This document shows positions 1 to 8,508 of a stretch of DNA of 64,000 nt, one piece after another (the stretch's first letter is position 1; every line of letters begins with the position of its first letter). The notes under the pieces were generated by a model, which worked only from the letters and a program-made list of their open reading frames with translations, did no database searches and was not told the origin of the DNA. This stretch comes from CAWCWN01 sp963799245 (lineage in GTDB: Bacteria; Chloroflexota; Ktedonobacteria; Ktedonobacterales; Ktedonobacteraceae): the NCBI GenBank assembly GCA_963799245.1, contig CAWCWN010000005.1, positions 212,259 to 276,258 of the forward strand, given 5' to 3'. A program made the position numbers and the translations under genes.

Positions 1-133
1 ACACCCGGCCGGTAGGATTGGCCTGACGGTGGGGTTAACCGTTGGTTTCATAGCTGCGTTCATGGGAGAGGCAAGCAAGGCTTTGTTCCTGGCGGGCTTC
101 TGCCAATTCCTGGCATCACGCATCCGGCGTTAG
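1..133 (+). CDS. 3' end of a membrane protein (partial)
   Basis: A frame read from base 2 is open from the window edge to TAG at 131-133, giving the last 43 residues of a protein. It has a hydrophobic stretch (GLTVGLTVGFIAAF) and a short basic tail (ASRIRR), as expected of the last helix of an inner-membrane protein. The start lies outside the window, so no family can be named. It converges on the minus-strand GH3 gene, and the hairpin at 175-209 separates the two. Confidence 0.45.
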   Translation, partial: HPAGRIGLTVGLTVGFIAAFMGEASKALFLAGFCQFLASRIRR

Positions 134-174
134 ACGTCCACTCGTGGGGTTGGCCACAGCACCATGTGCACTAT

Positions 175-209
175 CAGGAAGGGGCAGGGTCTCCTCTATC
201 CCCTTCCTG
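175..209. terminator. Hairpin between convergent genes
   Basis: CAGGAAGGGG at 175-184 pairs with CCCCTTCCTG at 200-209, a perfect 10-bp stem with a 15-nt loop between two converging genes. There is no clear U-tract on either strand, so termination is inferred from position and stem strength. Confidence 0.45.
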
Positions 210-270
210 GCTAGGAGATTCGCCGCCTTCCTTTCCCCACTCTTTCCTGCAACAAGGCCCTGTGCAGCGA

Positions 271-1635
271 TCAGGCTTGCGGGGTGTATGCGGGCATCAG
301 GTGATACTGCATTTTCAGGGCAATGATACGAGTCGCCGCCTCGTCGATGCGAGCCTTTGAAAGCTTCCCGCTCTGGAGCGCCGCTTTGATTGCATCGATC
401 GTCAGGATGGTCTGGTCGCTGCCGTTGGGGCCAAGAATCATGTCGTTACCAGCCTGCAGAGCCATCACGGCCGCCGTGAAGCGATCCCATTGCGCGGCAA
501 TGCCCTGCATATAGAGGGCATCCGTCAGGGCTACCCCATCATAGCCAAACTGCTTGCGCAGGATGTCGGTCATAAAGGTGTGCGAGAGTTCGGCCGGGTA
601 GGTGGGATCGATGGCCGGCATCAACACATCGGTCGGCATGATCATGCCCGGGTTGAGCAGGCGGTCGGGCGACTCGATAAACGCCTTGAAGGGCGCCAGG
701 TCGGTGGCGTAGATCTGCTGGCGGCTGCTGTTGACCACCGGCAGGGTCGTATGCGCGTCAGGACCGGCAGCGCCCAGGCCGGGGAAGTGTTTGATGCAGG
801 CGATGGTGCCATTGGCCTGCATGGCCTGCAGGTAGGGACCCGCGAACTTGATCACCTGCTGGGCCGTATTGCCAAAGGTGCGCGTCACCATGTCGTAGCC
901 GTTGACCTGGTTGACGTCCACGTCGGGGGCCAGGTCCTCATTAATGCCCAGGGCGGCCAGGTCCCTGGATGTTTTCAGCCCCTGCTGCGCGGCAACGGCG
1001 GGATTGCCCGTATTAAATATGTCGCTGGCCGACATGCGCGGACCATAGATACTACCCAGGCGCTCAACGTAGGGGCCTCCCTCTTCATCCGTCGAAATAA
1101 GCAATGGGATATTGGCGCGGCTCTGCATATGCGCTATATCGCTCCTGGCCTGGTGGAAGCTGGTCAATTGCAACGCATACATAATTACCCCTCCAACATG
1201 GAGAGTATTGATCGCGTAATCGAGGTCGCTGGAGTAATATGGCTGGTTATATTCAAGCATGATAAGCTGGCCTATCTCGTCATCAAGGCTCATATGAGAG
1301 ACATAGAGGCTGGCCAGCGCCCTGTATTGCATATGATTTTTCAGATTCATGAGTGCATTGACCTGAAGGGGAGTCAGTGGAGGCCCGATAAAAGGGTCAC
1401 TTGCGGACAAAGGAGCGCCTGCTTCAGCATGGCTCACCTGCTCGCCGCTGGCGAGCAGGTGTTGTCCGATCAAGCTGCCCACTACGGCCAGGACGGCGAG
1501 CATTGCCAGGGCGACAGCCAGTGGTCTGTGACTGCGACGTTTAGCTGCCGGCTTCAAGGGAAATGCGACCTGCGCAGGCTCAGATCGCGGCGGCTGAGTT
1601 ACAGAAGCCTGGTATGGCTGCTGAGACAAAGACAT
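271..1635 (-). CDS. Membrane-anchored glycoside hydrolase family 3 (beta-N-acetylhexosaminidase type)
   Basis: A 454-residue GH3 protein. A cytoplasmic basic N-terminus (KPAAKRRSHRPLA) precedes one transmembrane segment at about residues 40-60, so the catalytic domain should face outside. The NagZ-type signature KHFPGLG...DAH carries the catalytic His of the Asp/His dyad region, and VALTDALYMQG holds the nucleophile Asp. The family removes terminal N-acetylglucosamine from peptidoglycan or chitin fragments; the substrate here is inferred. The ATG at 1635 is chosen because GGGAGGATCT lies just upstream, in preference to an in-frame TTG at 1650. The gene lies downstream of hemB after 254 bp on the same strand and is probably a separate unit. 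Confidence 0.85.
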   Translation of the reverse strand: MSLSQQPYQASVTQPPRSEPAQVAFPLKPAAKRRSHRPLAVALAMLAVLAVVGSLIGQHLLASGEQVSHAEAGAPLSASDPFIGPPLTPLQVNALMNLKNHMQYRALASLYVSHMSLDDEIGQLIMLEYNQPYYSSDLDYAINTLHVGGVIMYALQLTSFHQARSDIAHMQSRANIPLLISTDEEGGPYVERLGSIYGPRMSASDIFNTGNPAVAAQQGLKTSRDLAALGINEDLAPDVDVNQVNGYDMVTRTFGNTAQQVIKFAGPYLQAMQANGTIACIKHFPGLGAAGPDAHTTLPVVNSSRQQIYATDLAPFKAFIESPDRLLNPGMIMPTDVLMPAIDPTYPAELSHTFMTDILRKQFGYDGVALTDALYMQGIAAQWDRFTAAVMALQAGNDMILGPNGSDQTILTIDAIKAALQSGKLSKARIDEAATRIIALKMQYHLMPAYTPQA

Positions 1636-1889
1636 AGATCCTCCCGGCAAATACGTCCGTGCAAAAAATGCAATAACATATATATAGTAAGGTATTCGAC
1701 AAGAGGAGGGGAATGTTGCATTTTCTCACGCCGCCCAGGACCCTGGTACCATAAAACGCTCAGTTACACGCAAGAAGATCCCCTGCCGAAGTATCCCTGT
1801 ATCAGTATAATGCCTGGGAGCAAGTGCTGAAGAAGTTTTATGGCGGCCTGGCGGCTCTGGCGGTGGTAGAGCCCGCTACAGTGAGCCTC

Positions 1890-2875
1890 TTAAGCCTGCT
1901 GTTCCTTCAGCCACTGCGCCACCTCAGGCGCGAAATACGTAATGATCATATCCGCACCCGCGCGCCTGATACCGGTCAGCACCTCCATGACGACGCGGCG
2001 TTCATCGATCCAGCCGTTCTGGGCCGCGGCTTTGATCATCGAGTATTCGCCACTGACATTATAGACGGCGATGGGCAGGTCGCAGCGCTCGCGTACCTGG
2101 CGAATGATATCCATATAGGCCAGGGCGGGTTTAACCATAACAATGTCGGCGCCTTCGTCGATATCGAGCTCCACCTCGCGCAGAGCTTCGCGGACATTGG
2201 CGGGATCCATCTGATAGGCGCGGCGGTCGCCAAACTGGGGAATCGATCGCGCGGCTTCACGGAAGGGGCCGTAAAAAGCGGAGGCGAACTTGGCAGAGTA
2301 GGCCATGATCGGGGCCTGGTTAAAGCCCTGTTCGTCCAGCGTACGACGTATGGCTCCAACGCGACCATCCATCATATCGGAGGGGGCAACGATATCAGCA
2401 CCTGCTTCGACATGCGTAAGGGCCATCCGCGCCAGCAACTCCAGAGAGGCGTCATTCTGGACGCTGCCATCTCTGATCAGACCGCAGTGGCCATGACTGG
2501 TATATTCGCACAGGCAAACATCGGTGATTACCAGCAGCTCAGGCACGCTTGCTCTGAGCTGGCGAATGGCCTGCTGGATGATGCCCTGCGCATTGTAGGC
2601 CTCGGAGCCCGCCTCGTCCTTGCGAGCAGGAATGCCAAAAGAAGGACGGCCGGGATGCCCAAGGCGGCTATACGCCCGGCCTCGCGGCCCAAATGCTCCA
2701 GCGGCCATTGCACGATGCCAGGCATAGAGGCAATCGCACGCGGCTGCGTGATCTCCTCGGCGATGAAAAGCGGGTAGATAAGCTGGTCAACGCCCAGGCG
2801 GGTTTCACGCACAAGGCCGCGCAGCCTCTCATTCTGGCGCGTACGGCGCATGCGTACAGTGGGGAAATTTCTCAT
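1890..2875 (-). pseudogene. hemB: Porphobilinogen synthase (5-aminolevulinate dehydratase), frameshifted
   Basis: Condenses two 5-aminolevulinates to porphobilinogen. The first part (start ATG 2875) ends in the frame reading GIPAVLL, and the rest continues in another frame as FGIPARKDEAGSEAYN. One T is missing from the run that reads AAAA at 2637-2640 on the plus strand; restoring it gives a full-length protein of about 328 residues. The zinc-type site (DVCLCEYTSHGHCG) and both active-site lysines (YSAKFAS and MVKPALAY) are intact. The gene overlaps the hemL stop (TGATG) and has GAGAGGAT upstream. Because the operon is otherwise complete and the enzyme is essential for haem, a base-call error is at least as likely as a real mutation. 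Confidence 0.9.
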
Positions 2876-4191
2876 CACAGATCCTCTCGTAATGCTCGTT
2901 CTATCTTTTGCACCGTCTCCTTGAGCATGGCATCATCCAGGGCCAGCGAGATGAAACAGGCCTCGAATTGAGATGGCGGCAGGTAGACACCCTGGGCCAG
3001 CATACGCCAGAAGTAGCGGGCAAAGCGGGCGGTATCGGCCGTCCTGGCGCTGGCGTAATCGATGACAGGCCCGGCGGTGAAGTAGAGACAGAACATAGCC
3101 CCGATACTGGCAAAGCGCAATCCCAGGCCGACCTCATGCAGCACACGCTCGACACCCTCGCTCAGCAACTGGCTTTTGCGCTCTAACTCGGCATACTGTC
3201 CTGGCTTACGCATCTCGGTCAGGGTGGCGATACCCGCCGCCATGGCCAGGGGGTTGCCTGAAAGCGTGCCTGCCTGGTACATACTGCCAACGGGGGCAAC
3301 GTATTGCATGATATCACGGCGGCCCCCGTAGGCGCCTACGGGTAAGCCTCCCCCAATGATTTTGCCCAGGCAGGTCAGGTCAGGCGTAATACCTGAGCGC
3401 TCCTGCATGCCCCCCAGGGCGACGCGGAAACCCGTCATGACCTCGTCAAATATGAGCAGCGAGTCATAACGGCGCGTAAGAATACGCAATTTCTCAAGGA
3501 AGCCCGGCTGCGGCAGCACAAGCCCCATATTGGCGGCGACCGGTTCAACGATGACGGTGGCGATCTCGTCGGGATAGGTATGAAAGAGCTGCTCAACGGC
3601 GGCGGCATCATTATAGGCGGCGACCAGGGTATGCCTGGTCGCTTCAGCCGGGACACCCGGGCTATCCGGCAGGCCCATCGTGGCGACGCCTGAGCCGGCC
3701 TGAACCAGGAGCATGTCGGCATGGCCGTGATAACAGCCGCTAAATTTAATGATCTTATTACGGCCAGTATAAGCCCTGGCAAGGCGTAAGGCGCTCATAG
3801 TCGCCTCGGTGCCCGAGTTAACGAAGCGCACCATCTCGATCGAAGGAACACTCTCGATCACCAGGCGGGCAAGCGTATTTTCAGCCTGCGTGGGCGCACC
3901 GAAGCTAAAGCCGTGCTGGCCGGCATACATCACGGCGTCTACCACGTCTGGATGGGCGTGGCCCAGTATCATTGGCCCCCAGGACTGGACATAATCGAGA
4001 TAGCGATTGCCGTCCACGTCTTTCAGGTATGGGCCGCGAGCCGAAGCAATGAAGACGGGCTCGCCACCCACGCCGCGGAAGGCACGCACAGGGCTATTGA
4101 CGCCACCAGGGAAGAGCGCCTGTGCCTCTGCAAAAAGAGCGTGCGAGCGGCTAAGTGGAAGAGCGCTATCCTGTGGGCCTTGCTTATTCAC
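2875..4191 (-). CDS. hemL: Glutamate-1-semialdehyde 2,1-aminomutase
   Basis: PLP enzyme that moves the amino group of glutamate-1-semialdehyde to give 5-aminolevulinate, the second step of the C5 haem pathway after HemA. It has 438 residues, normal for the family. Visible landmarks are FPGGVNSPVRAF near the N-terminus, NSGTEATMSALRLAR, the cofactor aspartate in IFDEVMTGFR and the PLP lysine in CLGKIIGGGLPVG. The GTG at 4191 lies just after the hemQ stop (4196) with GGAG at the end of hemQ. A longer open frame to 4374 overlaps hemQ and is not credible. The stop overlaps the hemB start by one base. Confidence 0.93.
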   Translation of the reverse strand: MNKQGPQDSALPLSRSHALFAEAQALFPGGVNSPVRAFRGVGGEPVFIASARGPYLKDVDGNRYLDYVQSWGPMILGHAHPDVVDAVMYAGQHGFSFGAPTQAENTLARLVIESVPSIEMVRFVNSGTEATMSALRLARAYTGRNKIIKFSGCYHGHADMLLVQAGSGVATMGLPDSPGVPAEATRHTLVAAYNDAAAVEQLFHTYPDEIATVIVEPVAANMGLVLPQPGFLEKLRILTRRYDSLLIFDEVMTGFRVALGGMQERSGITPDLTCLGKIIGGGLPVGAYGGRRDIMQYVAPVGSMYQAGTLSGNPLAMAAGIATLTEMRKPGQYAELERKSQLLSEGVERVLHEVGLGLRFASIGAMFCLYFTAGPVIDYASARTADTARFARYFWRMLAQGVYLPPSQFEACFISLALDDAMLKETVQKIERALREDL

Positions 4192-4195
4192 GGGC

Positions 4196-4939
4196 TTATG
4201 CTCCAATCGCTTCCAATATGTCGGGCAGGGGCTGCGCGACACAGGTGAACATAGGCGTATCACGCAAGGTATAGGCGCTCGCCTCGGTCTCGCGCAATTC
4301 CTGGACGAGGTCGAGAAAATCGCTGATATTGTCTGTCTCAAAGGCGACGACAAACTCCTGGTCATCCAGGCCAAATGAATAGGTGGTATTCAGTGTCACC
4401 GATGGATAGGTCAGTCCCAGGCGTATATGCTCATTCATCATACGCTTGCGCTCTTCCAGAGATAATGCGTACCAGGAGCGTGTCTTCACAAAGGGATAGA
4501 CAAAGAGGTATTTCTTGTCGTCGGGCGTAATAACCAGGCGCGGATCGTGCGCACCACGCGCGTTTTTACCGACGTAGACGGAGCGCTTGGTCATCGAGAG
4601 AAACGCGTGCGACTCGCTTAAATATGGGCCCAGGGGGCTGCGACGAATACGGCTGCTCACTCCCTGCAGGTCCTCAACCGCATAGGTCGCCTGCCAGAGC
4701 ATGAAGTCGCAATCCGAACGCAGGCCGAAGAGGCTGAAGCTGCGCATGAGCGAACGCTCGCTCTGCTCTTCAAAGACCTGTACAAGCTCGCGTTTCCCCT
4801 GCCGGCGCTCTTCAGCGGGCAACAACTGCCAGCGGGGATCGAACTTATAAAAAGTAAAGCGCACGAGCTGGCGCGGCTGCTTTGCCCTGGAGGGTGCAGT
4901 CGCCTGTGCAGGCTGTTCTATGATCGTTTGTTCTGACAT
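4196..4939 (-). CDS. hemQ: Coproheme decarboxylase / chlorite-dismutase-like protein
   Basis: 247-residue chlorite-dismutase-family protein. In Gram-positive-type haem synthesis HemQ (ChdC) turns iron-coproporphyrin III into haem b. Visible family signatures are KYLFVYPFVKT (the Tyr region needed for decarboxylation), a segment ending RKRMMNEHIRLG with the likely haem-ligand His, and TYSFGLDDQEFVVAFE. The first 25 residues are a variable Ala/Pro/Gln tail. Its place inside a hem operon argues for haem synthesis rather than chlorite detoxification and implies the coproporphyrin-dependent route; the hemE, cpfC and cgoX partners are not in this window. The start ATG has only a weak, distant GAAGGA upstream. 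Confidence 0.88.
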   Translation of the reverse strand: MSEQTIIEQPAQATAPSRAKQPRQLVRFTFYKFDPRWQLLPAEERRQGKRELVQVFEEQSERSLMRSFSLFGLRSDCDFMLWQATYAVEDLQGVSSRIRRSPLGPYLSESHAFLSMTKRSVYVGKNARGAHDPRLVITPDDKKYLFVYPFVKTRSWYALSLEERKRMMNEHIRLGLTYPSVTLNTTYSFGLDDQEFVVAFETDNISDFLDLVQELRETEASAYTLRDTPMFTCVAQPLPDILEAIGA

Positions 4940-5006
4940 AGTTTTTTATCTAGTCCTTCATTTTCACTGGATGGGATGCCCCACCTGATACATACGCTAC
5001 CTATCC

Positions 5007-5888
5007 CTAACAGGCATTTGCTGCCAGGGATGCCTTGACGATTGCCTCAACAAGACCCTCGATAGTGAATTCTTGAGCCTCGATATGCACGGGCAGGCCA
5101 CATTCACACGCAGTCTGTGAGGTAATCGGACCGATACACGCGATCTTCAGCTGTGGGTTGTGCGCGAGCAGTTGCAGAGGCGAGACCTCGCCAGCGCAGC
5201 CAGTAAGCCAGTGCATAAAATTGCGCACAGTAGAGGAGCTGGTAAAGGTGATTATGTCGAGTTCATCGCCCCGCAGCTTCTCCAGAATAGCCCGTCCCTG
5301 CTCATCATCGCCCGCGACGGGGAGTGTGTTATAGACGGGAATCTCGTCGACGGAGGCACCCGCCTGCTGGAGTTCGCTGACCAGCACTTTGCGCGCCTCG
5401 GCCGCGCGCGGCAGTAATACATGCTGGCCGACCAGAGACCCTCCGCGTCGCTGGACCTCTTCCAGCAGGGCGGCAGCGACGCTTTCAGCAACATATGCGG
5501 CCGGGACGAGATCGGCCATAATAGCATAATCTCGTAGGGCAGAGGCCGTTGCCGGGCCAATAGCGGCAATACGCACCTGCTCCAGATGCTGCGGACACAG
5601 ACCCAGGCTCTGCATGCGCTGGCAAAAGATATGCACGCCATTGGCGCTGGTAAAAATGAGCCAGCTGTAGTATGGTTGTTGCTGCGCATCCGCAAGGAAG
5701 AGCTTGCCCAGGGCCGTATCAATGACCTCCCAGTTGCTCGCAGGCACAATACGAATGGTGGGGAACTCGACCGCGGTCGCTCCCTGCTCCTGTAAGCGCT
5801 CGCTGAGGGCCCGGGCCTGCGCGCGCGTGCGTGTCACCAGGATACGCTTACCCGCCAGAGGCGGAGCCTGCGCTTTGTGCTCATACAT
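5007..5888 (-). CDS. hemD: Uroporphyrinogen-III synthase
   Basis: 293-residue HEM4-domain enzyme that cyclises hydroxymethylbilane to uroporphyrinogen III with inversion of ring D. The family is poorly conserved, but the two-lobed pattern is clear: KRILVTRTRAQARALS at the N-terminus, YSWLIFTSANGVHIF in lobe one, FTSSSTVRNFMHWL in lobe two, and a final GPITSQTACECG loop. The start ATG (5888) overlaps the hemC stop by 8 bases, with CAGGAG upstream inside hemC, so translation is likely coupled. A longer open frame to 6053 lies entirely inside hemC and was discarded. Confidence 0.88.
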   Translation of the reverse strand: MYEHKAQAPPLAGKRILVTRTRAQARALSERLQEQGATAVEFPTIRIVPASNWEVIDTALGKLFLADAQQQPYYSWLIFTSANGVHIFCQRMQSLGLCPQHLEQVRIAAIGPATASALRDYAIMADLVPAAYVAESVAAALLEEVQRRGGSLVGQHVLLPRAAEARKVLVSELQQAGASVDEIPVYNTLPVAGDDEQGRAILEKLRGDELDIITFTSSSTVRNFMHWLTGCAGEVSPLQLLAHNPQLKIACIGPITSQTACECGLPVHIEAQEFTIEGLVEAIVKASLAANAC

Positions 5889-6840
5889 ATTGCTGCTCCT
5901 GCTCTCTGCCGGCATTGAGCGAGCCGATAATCGCTGCTGCTCCCTGAGCGAGAGCCTGGTCTGCCACGGCCATACCAAGTTCTTCGACCGCTGCCAGTGG
6001 AGTGGCGGCCGTCCAGGCGATGCTCTGCCGGACTCGCACAAGGCGGCGCCCATCCAGGCTGATCACAAGTCCATGCAAGCTCAGGCTACCGTCCTGCACT
6101 TTTCCATGCGCGGCGACAGGCAGGTAGCAGCCAGCACCCAGACGGCGCATAAACATACGCTCGGCCAGGCTTTCGGCCTGGGCCTGCGCATCATTGAGGG
6201 GCGCCATGAGCGCGTCCAGTTCGGGCTCGTCACGCATCTCCAGAGCAAGCGCGCCCTGACCGGGAGCTGGCATCATTGCCTCGATGGGCAGATATATGAT
6301 CGCCAGGCGTTCGTGCAGGCCCAGGCGATGTAAACCAGCCGCGGCCAGCAGAATACAATCATAATCACGCGCCTCGAGCTTGCGCAGGCGGGTATCAACG
6401 TTGCCGCGAATGGGCAGGATCTGGGCATCTGGATACAGCATGCGCACCTGCGCCATGCGCCGCAGGCTGCACGTGCCAATACGCGTGCCGGCGCCTATCT
6501 GTGCATCTTGAACGTTGCTGACCATCACATCCCGCACATCTTCCCGTGGACCAGTTACAACAAGACGCAGCCCCTGCGGCTGCGCGGTTGGCAGATCCTT
6601 CAGGCTATGTACCGCCACATCAATACGCTTTTCGCGCAGCGCGCGTTCAATCTCAGTCACAAAAACCCCATCGCCGCCTATCTGTGTCAGCGGCATATCC
6701 GTCACACGATCACCCGCTGTACAAATCTGCTCGACGGCTATCTGCAGGCCTGGCCACTGTCGCCGCAGCCGCTCGATCACCAGAGAGGTCTGAACCATCG
6801 CCAGTCTGCTGGCCCGTGTGCCTATTGTAATCTGCTTCAT
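5881..6840 (-). CDS. hemC: Hydroxymethylbilane synthase (porphobilinogen deaminase)
   Basis: Polymerises four porphobilinogens to hydroxymethylbilane on a dipyrromethane cofactor. It is 319 residues and begins MKQITIGTRASRLAMVQ, the classical start of the family. The cofactor-binding cysteine is in LGAGCYLPVAAHG, and PAPGQGALALEMR and the catalytic-Asp region HSLKDLPTAQP are present. Its 5' end is overlapped by 131 bases of the hemA frame and its 3' end overlaps hemD, so hemA, hemC and hemD form one tightly packed unit. GAAGAGA lies upstream of the ATG. Confidence 0.93.
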   Translation of the reverse strand: MKQITIGTRASRLAMVQTSLVIERLRRQWPGLQIAVEQICTAGDRVTDMPLTQIGGDGVFVTEIERALREKRIDVAVHSLKDLPTAQPQGLRLVVTGPREDVRDVMVSNVQDAQIGAGTRIGTCSLRRMAQVRMLYPDAQILPIRGNVDTRLRKLEARDYDCILLAAAGLHRLGLHERLAIIYLPIEAMMPAPGQGALALEMRDEPELDALMAPLNDAQAQAESLAERMFMRRLGAGCYLPVAAHGKVQDGSLSLHGLVISLDGRRLVRVRQSIAWTAATPLAAVEELGMAVADQALAQGAAAIIGSLNAGREQEQQYV

Positions 6841-8107
6841 CAGTATTCTCTTCCAGATCAAATAAATAACGTAATGCCTCAGCGTATATATGTCCCTGGC
6901 CAAGCGCGGCCGCATCTTTAAGGCGTGACATAGGTTTATGTAAGATTTTATTCATCAGGCGCGTGGTAAGTTCCTGTACAACCGCCGCCTCGCTTTCGGA
7001 ACGCGAGGCGGATAAGTGACGCAGCGCGCGCGCCACTTCTTGCTGGCGCAGATCTTCGGCGTGCTGGCGCAGATCGCTGATCGTATCGACAACGCTGAGT
7101 GAGCGCAGCCAGCGTTCAAACCCGTTGACCTCCTCGCCGATAATAGCATGCACATGCTCCGCCTCTTGCATACGCAGGCGAATGCCTGCGCTTACCTCAG
7201 CCTGCAGATCATCGATGTTGTAGAGGTGAATGCCAGCCAGATCGGATACAGCGGGATCGATATCGCGTGGCAGCGCGATATCGATCAATAACAAAGAGCG
7301 ACCGTTGCGACTCAGCATGACTTCGCGCAGCATATCGACGGTCATTATCGCACGCGGAGCGGTAGTAGAACTAATTACGACATCGGCCTCAACCAGGGCC
7401 TGGGGCAGTTCGGTAAAAGCCCGGTGAGTAGCGCCTAAACGCTGCGCAAGATCGAGCGCGTGATCCTGTGTACGATTTATGAGCACCAGGCGCTTTGCGC
7501 CATTATCACACAGGTTACGCGCCGCCAGCTCACTCATCTTGCCGGTCCCTACCAGCAGGACACAGGCATCATTAAGGCTGGGAAATAATTTGCGCGCCAA
7601 CTGTACGGCTACATGACTGACCGAAGTCGCTGTGCGGCTGATGCCCGTCTCGCTGCGGGCCCGTTTACCGGCCACAAGCGCCGCCCGAAAGAGGGCGGAA
7701 GTAATTGGGCCTGCATAACCTCCCCCCTGGGCAATTTCTATGGCTTCAGCGACCTGTCCCTGGATCTGCGATTCTCCAGGTACAAGCGAGTAGAGGCCGC
7801 TGGCAACGCCAAACAGGTGGGATATAGCCTGCTCATCGGCACATTCGTAACAATGCGCCCGCAGTTCAGAAAGTGCTACCTGGCGGTTTTCACTGAGCAC
7901 CTGCAGCAGATCGTCTCTGGCCTGGCTAAGATCCTGGCAAACAGCGTATAGTTCTATACGGCTGCAGGTTGAGAGCAAAACACTCTCCTGCACGACCTCC
8001 TGCGCTGCCCGTAGTACCTGGGGCACCTGGCGCTTCGAGCAAGAGAGCTGCTCACGCAGTACAATAGACGCAGTCGTATGGTCGACCCCAACAACGATGA
8101 TATGCAC
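6710..8107 (-). CDS. hemA: Glutamyl-tRNA reductase
   Basis: First enzyme of the C5 pathway: reduces Glu-tRNA(Glu) to glutamate-1-semialdehyde with NADPH. The catalytic cysteine is in LLSTCSRIELYA, the substrate motif is PGESQIQGQV, the NADPH site is VGTGKMSELAARNL, and a C-terminal dimerisation helix follows. GTG start at 8107 with GAGG upstream. The family usually ends near FDLEE; here the frame runs about 40 codons further into hemC (low-complexity tail ADYNRHTGQQTGDGSDLSGD), a 131-base overlap that suggests loss of the original stop. It is the first gene of the operon and is preceded by a promoter and palindrome. Confidence 0.92.
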   Translation of the reverse strand: MHIIVVGVDHTTASIVLREQLSCSKRQVPQVLRAAQEVVQESVLLSTCSRIELYAVCQDLSQARDDLLQVLSENRQVALSELRAHCYECADEQAISHLFGVASGLYSLVPGESQIQGQVAEAIEIAQGGGYAGPITSALFRAALVAGKRARSETGISRTATSVSHVAVQLARKLFPSLNDACVLLVGTGKMSELAARNLCDNGAKRLVLINRTQDHALDLAQRLGATHRAFTELPQALVEADVVISSTTAPRAIMTVDMLREVMLSRNGRSLLLIDIALPRDIDPAVSDLAGIHLYNIDDLQAEVSAGIRLRMQEAEHVHAIIGEEVNGFERWLRSLSVVDTISDLRQHAEDLRQQEVARALRHLSASRSESEAAVVQELTTRLMNKILHKPMSRLKDAAALGQGHIYAEALRYLFDLEENTDEADYNRHTGQQTGDGSDLSGDRAAAATVARPADSRRADLYSG

Positions 8108-8126
8108 ACAAACCTCATAAATCTTA

Positions 8127-8176
8127 AAAATCTCTATGATCTAATAGAGATTTTAGCGTTTTTTGGCAATAGTCAA
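8127..8176 (-). promoter_or_regulatory. Candidate promoter and operator of the haem operon
   Basis: On the minus strand TTGACT (8171-8176) is followed after 15 bp by TAAAAT (8150-8155). A perfect 11-bp inverted repeat, AAAATCTCTAT (8127-8137) and ATAGAGATTTT (8144-8154) with a 6-bp centre, covers the -10 box and likely start point about 40 bp before hemA. The spacing is short for sigma-70, so the promoter is tentative; the palindrome is seen directly and a repressor role is inferred. Confidence 0.5.
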
Positions 8177-8508
8177 GAGCAAAAAAATCATTATTTTCTC
8201 CCGGGTAAACGCCGTATGTCACTCTCAGGTTACCAGGGCGCGCTACAGGCATACTCTCAGGTGAGATACAACCATTGCATAAGGGCGACTTTTCATTCCA
8301 TAAGCCGCCACTTGTTGCCCTAACGCAAATGTGCTAGTATCCTCAAGAGGATGTAACAAGGAGCAAGCGATACCCATGCAAAGCAAAGATCGAAGCGAGG
8401 CCACGAGAATCACAGCAAGAACAACCCGAGCATAGCACGAATATATCCGAGATACAGACATCCTCGCGAGAGACGTCTGCCCCCCCGGCACTGGCGCAAA
8501 AAAACCAC
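8177..8508. other. Intergenic region upstream of a membrane-protein gene
   Basis: This 332-bp divergent spacer holds no clear gene. The frame of the downstream membrane protein stays open back to 8338 without a usable start codon. A short frame with ATG at 8376, preceded by AAGGAG, ends after 19 codons. The two could be one N-terminus split by an indel. Confidence 0.35.

Noticed and set aside
490..1830. 446-codon plus-strand open frame opposite the GH3 gene
   Set aside because: It is antisense to a clear GH3 enzyme, lacks a ribosome site and has Arg/His/Gly-heavy composition typical of a shadow frame.
4007..4378. Plus-strand frames opposite hemQ and hemL
   Set aside because: They arise from codon bias of the real minus-strand genes and show no protein features.
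8376..8435. 19-codon ORF upstream of the membrane protein
   Set aside because: It has a ribosome-like site but is very short; it is better seen as part of a possible frameshifted N-terminus.
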